From an uncultured Clostridium sp. (GTDB lineage Bacteria; Bacillota; Clostridia; UBA1212; UBA1255): a DNA stretch of 64,000 nt. The notes under the pieces are model-generated. The model was not told where the DNA came from. It did not search any database and worked only from the letters and a program-made list of their open reading frames with translations. Made by a program: the position numbers and the translations under genes. Where the stretch lies: assembly GCA_900543695.1 (NCBI GenBank), contig UQSG01000006.1, positions 32,702-96,701 of the forward strand. The letters are read 5' to 3'. Positions 62,998 to 64,000 of this stretch are shown here, one piece after another (within the stretch, counting starts at the first letter, position 1; every line of letters begins with the position of its first letter).

Positions 62998-63939
62998 TTA
63001 TGACAACAACTCATTTACTCTCTGCTGCACCGCCGCATAGTCATATCCTGCGGCCGACAGCCTTTGCTTTCTTTCCGCGCCATTTCCCCAATCGCCGCGA
63101 ATCACCTCCCTGGCAAGAGTGTCAATGGACTTAGCATTGGAAGAAGATACAGCTGACCCAGATACGGTCGTAATGAAAGCGTCAAATCCGGCCGCCTTAA
63201 CCTTTTCCATCATTGTCTCGGCGTTTGCCCTGATGCTGTATGCGCCGACCTGTACCTTGTAAAGCCCGCCGTTTTGCACCATGCAGGTATCAAAACCTCT
63301 GGCTTTGAGTTTCTCTTCCAGGGCGTCAGCATTCGATTTCTTGGAAAAAGCTCCTGTCTGCACCCGGTACAGCGTCCCGCTGCTGTCAGCAGCCATTTCT
63401 CCAAGCTGTGCTGTGACCTTTGCCGCAAGGTCGCCAAGTCTCCCATACAGCCAGTCTCCCGGACAGGATTTATTGGCAAACCACCTGTGGACAGTCAGCA
63501 CCATCTCATCCGACTTCGGGGAATAGTTCAGCGTCTTATTCTTATCCCCCAGCCAGAGAAGCTTCTTCTTCCCGTTCCGTTTGCAGATATCCACGCACAA
63601 CCTGATCAGGGACTGATAGACCGCATCATTCATAGCGTATGGATGCGTCTTATCCGATGCGCACTCGATAGTAACTGCCCTCTGGTCGTTGGTGTTGCTG
63701 GAAGAGCACCAGGAACGGTTCTTCTCCTCCACACAAAGGGCGATCTTCCCGTCCTTTCCGATGCCGTAGTTACAGCTGGCCTCTCTGGAAGGGCTGGTAA
63801 AGCATCCGCAGATACTCTCTGCGGAGAGCTGCCCCACCACACAGTGGGGCGTGATCCGGTCAATGGAATGCGTCCTCTGCCCGGAGTGGTTCGGACTTAA
63901 GTTTGTATAAGATACCAGTGAACTGTTTGTGTAAGCCAT
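62998..63939 (-). CDS. Phage endolysin: N-acetylmuramoyl-L-alanine amidase with SPOR and Cpl-7 domains
   Basis: This 313-residue protein has an amidase_2/PGRP domain (about 12-165) with ITPHCVVGQ, YGIGKDGKIAL and TVHRWFANKSCPGD supplying zinc and catalytic residues. A SPOR-like repeat region follows (about 190-255: LYRVQTGAFSKKSNADALEE and LYKVQVGAYSIRANAETMME). A C-terminal Cpl-7 motif (about 270-312) reads LAREVIRGDWGNGAERKQRL. No signal peptide, so export would need a holin. It overlaps the stop of the upstream holin-like gene (TAATG). Confidence 0.9.
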   Translation of the reverse strand: MAYTNSSLVSYTNLSPNHSGQRTHSIDRITPHCVVGQLSAESICGCFTSPSREASCNYGIGKDGKIALCVEEKNRSWCSSSNTNDQRAVTIECASDKTHPYAMNDAVYQSLIRLCVDICKRNGKKKLLWLGDKNKTLNYSPKSDEMVLTVHRWFANKSCPGDWLYGRLGDLAAKVTAQLGEMAADSSGTLYRVQTGAFSKKSNADALEEKLKARGFDTCMVQNGGLYKVQVGAYSIRANAETMMEKVKAAGFDAFITTVSGSAVSSSNAKSIDTLAREVIRGDWGNGAERKQRLSAAGYDYAAVQQRVNELLS

Positions 63940-64000
63940 TATTCATTACCTTCCTTTCCGTTTTCTGCTCTGTCATGGAGCTGCTCTAATACCGTTTTGA
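63939..64000 (-). CDS. C-terminal end of a holin-like gene (continues beyond window)
   Basis: Twenty codons are visible in the frame ending at TAA 63941-63939, reading KTVLEQLHDRAENGKEGNE. The polar end and place immediately before the endolysin fit phage holins, but the identification rests mostly on position. The rest is outside the window. Confidence 0.45.
   Translation of the reverse strand, partial: KTVLEQLHDRAENGKEGNE

Larger units (their letters stand above)
57578..64000. mobile_element. Left end of a prophage or related integrative element at rlmD
   Basis: From just after rlmD the sequence becomes AT-rich and carries three serine recombinases, an endolysin and a holin-like end, all on the minus strand, plus one plus-strand cargo gene. 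Lysis genes next to recombinases indicate a lysogenic phage more than a conjugative element. No structural, portal or terminase gene is visible, so size and completeness are unknown. The left boundary is inferred: it may lie in the final rlmD codons (about 57530-57577). The right end is beyond the window. Confidence 0.8.

Overview
The window is a chromosomal segment of a spore-forming Clostridia (Bacillota) bacterium, probably gut-associated. The evidence is: sporulation genes yabP, yabQ and a SpoVB-type flippase; an hrcA-grpE-dnaK-dnaJ cluster behind a perfect CIRCE operator; a small SRP RNA directly upstream of dnaX; RNase J; a lipoteichoic-acid-synthase-like sulfatase; a dockerin protein; and an N-acetylhexosamine-kinase-like gene. 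Housekeeping genes look GC-balanced with AGGAGG-type ribosome sites and sigma-A promoters (TTGACA/TATAAT, 17-bp spacing). The species cannot be named from the sequence alone.

Layout. 1-3.4 kb: a class II aldolase cut by the window edge, a DUF4234 gene with a likely frameshift plus a DUF2752 partner, and an M14 cell-wall peptidase. 3.4-8.8 kb: SRP RNA, dnaX and a heterodimeric ABC exporter. 8.9-10.9 kb: MarR regulator and MATE pump. 10.9-12.6 kb: secreted dockerin protein. 12.7-14.9 kb: tRNA-Gln(CUG) and RNase J. 14.9-17.3 kb: ECF S component, coaX and a metallophosphoesterase with one altered motif. 17.6-18.6 kb: a family 2 glycosyltransferase whose 3' end overlaps rluD on the other strand. 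18.5-30.2 kb: one long minus-strand series, hrcA-grpE-dnaK-dnaJ, a multidomain glycosidase-like gene, nfo, pgeF, a peptide-binding lipoprotein, lspA and rluD. 30.3-40.9 kb: a second long series, ABC ATPase and permease, aconitase-like hydratase, cyclophilin lipoprotein, LtaS-like enzyme, ilvB, ilvN and a CBM9-like protein, closed by a strong terminator. 41-43.7 kb: sigma factor, tandem-OB SSB and a PdaB-like deacetylase. 43.8-50.1 kb: HtrA protease, Usp-like protein, dTMP kinase, then nahK-like, pdxA and spoVB on the minus strand. 50.2-52.9 kb: yabP-yabQ-divIC-S1 protein-rhomboid. 53-57.6 kb: MacB-type ABC ATPase, FtsX permease and rlmD.

Immediately 3' of rlmD (from about 57.58 kb) the composition changes and a mobile element, most likely a prophage, begins and runs off the right edge. 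It carries, from the rlmD side: three imperfect 20-nt direct repeats, an AT-rich AlbA_2 (Schlafen-type) cargo gene, a long two-way terminator, three consecutive serine-recombinase genes (the middle one without a catalytic domain), a small accessory gene, an amidase endolysin with SPOR and Cpl-7 repeats, and the end of a holin-like gene. The AlbA_2 gene, at the element boundary and transcribed away from the phage genes, is the best candidate in the window for an undescribed (possibly anti-phage) function.
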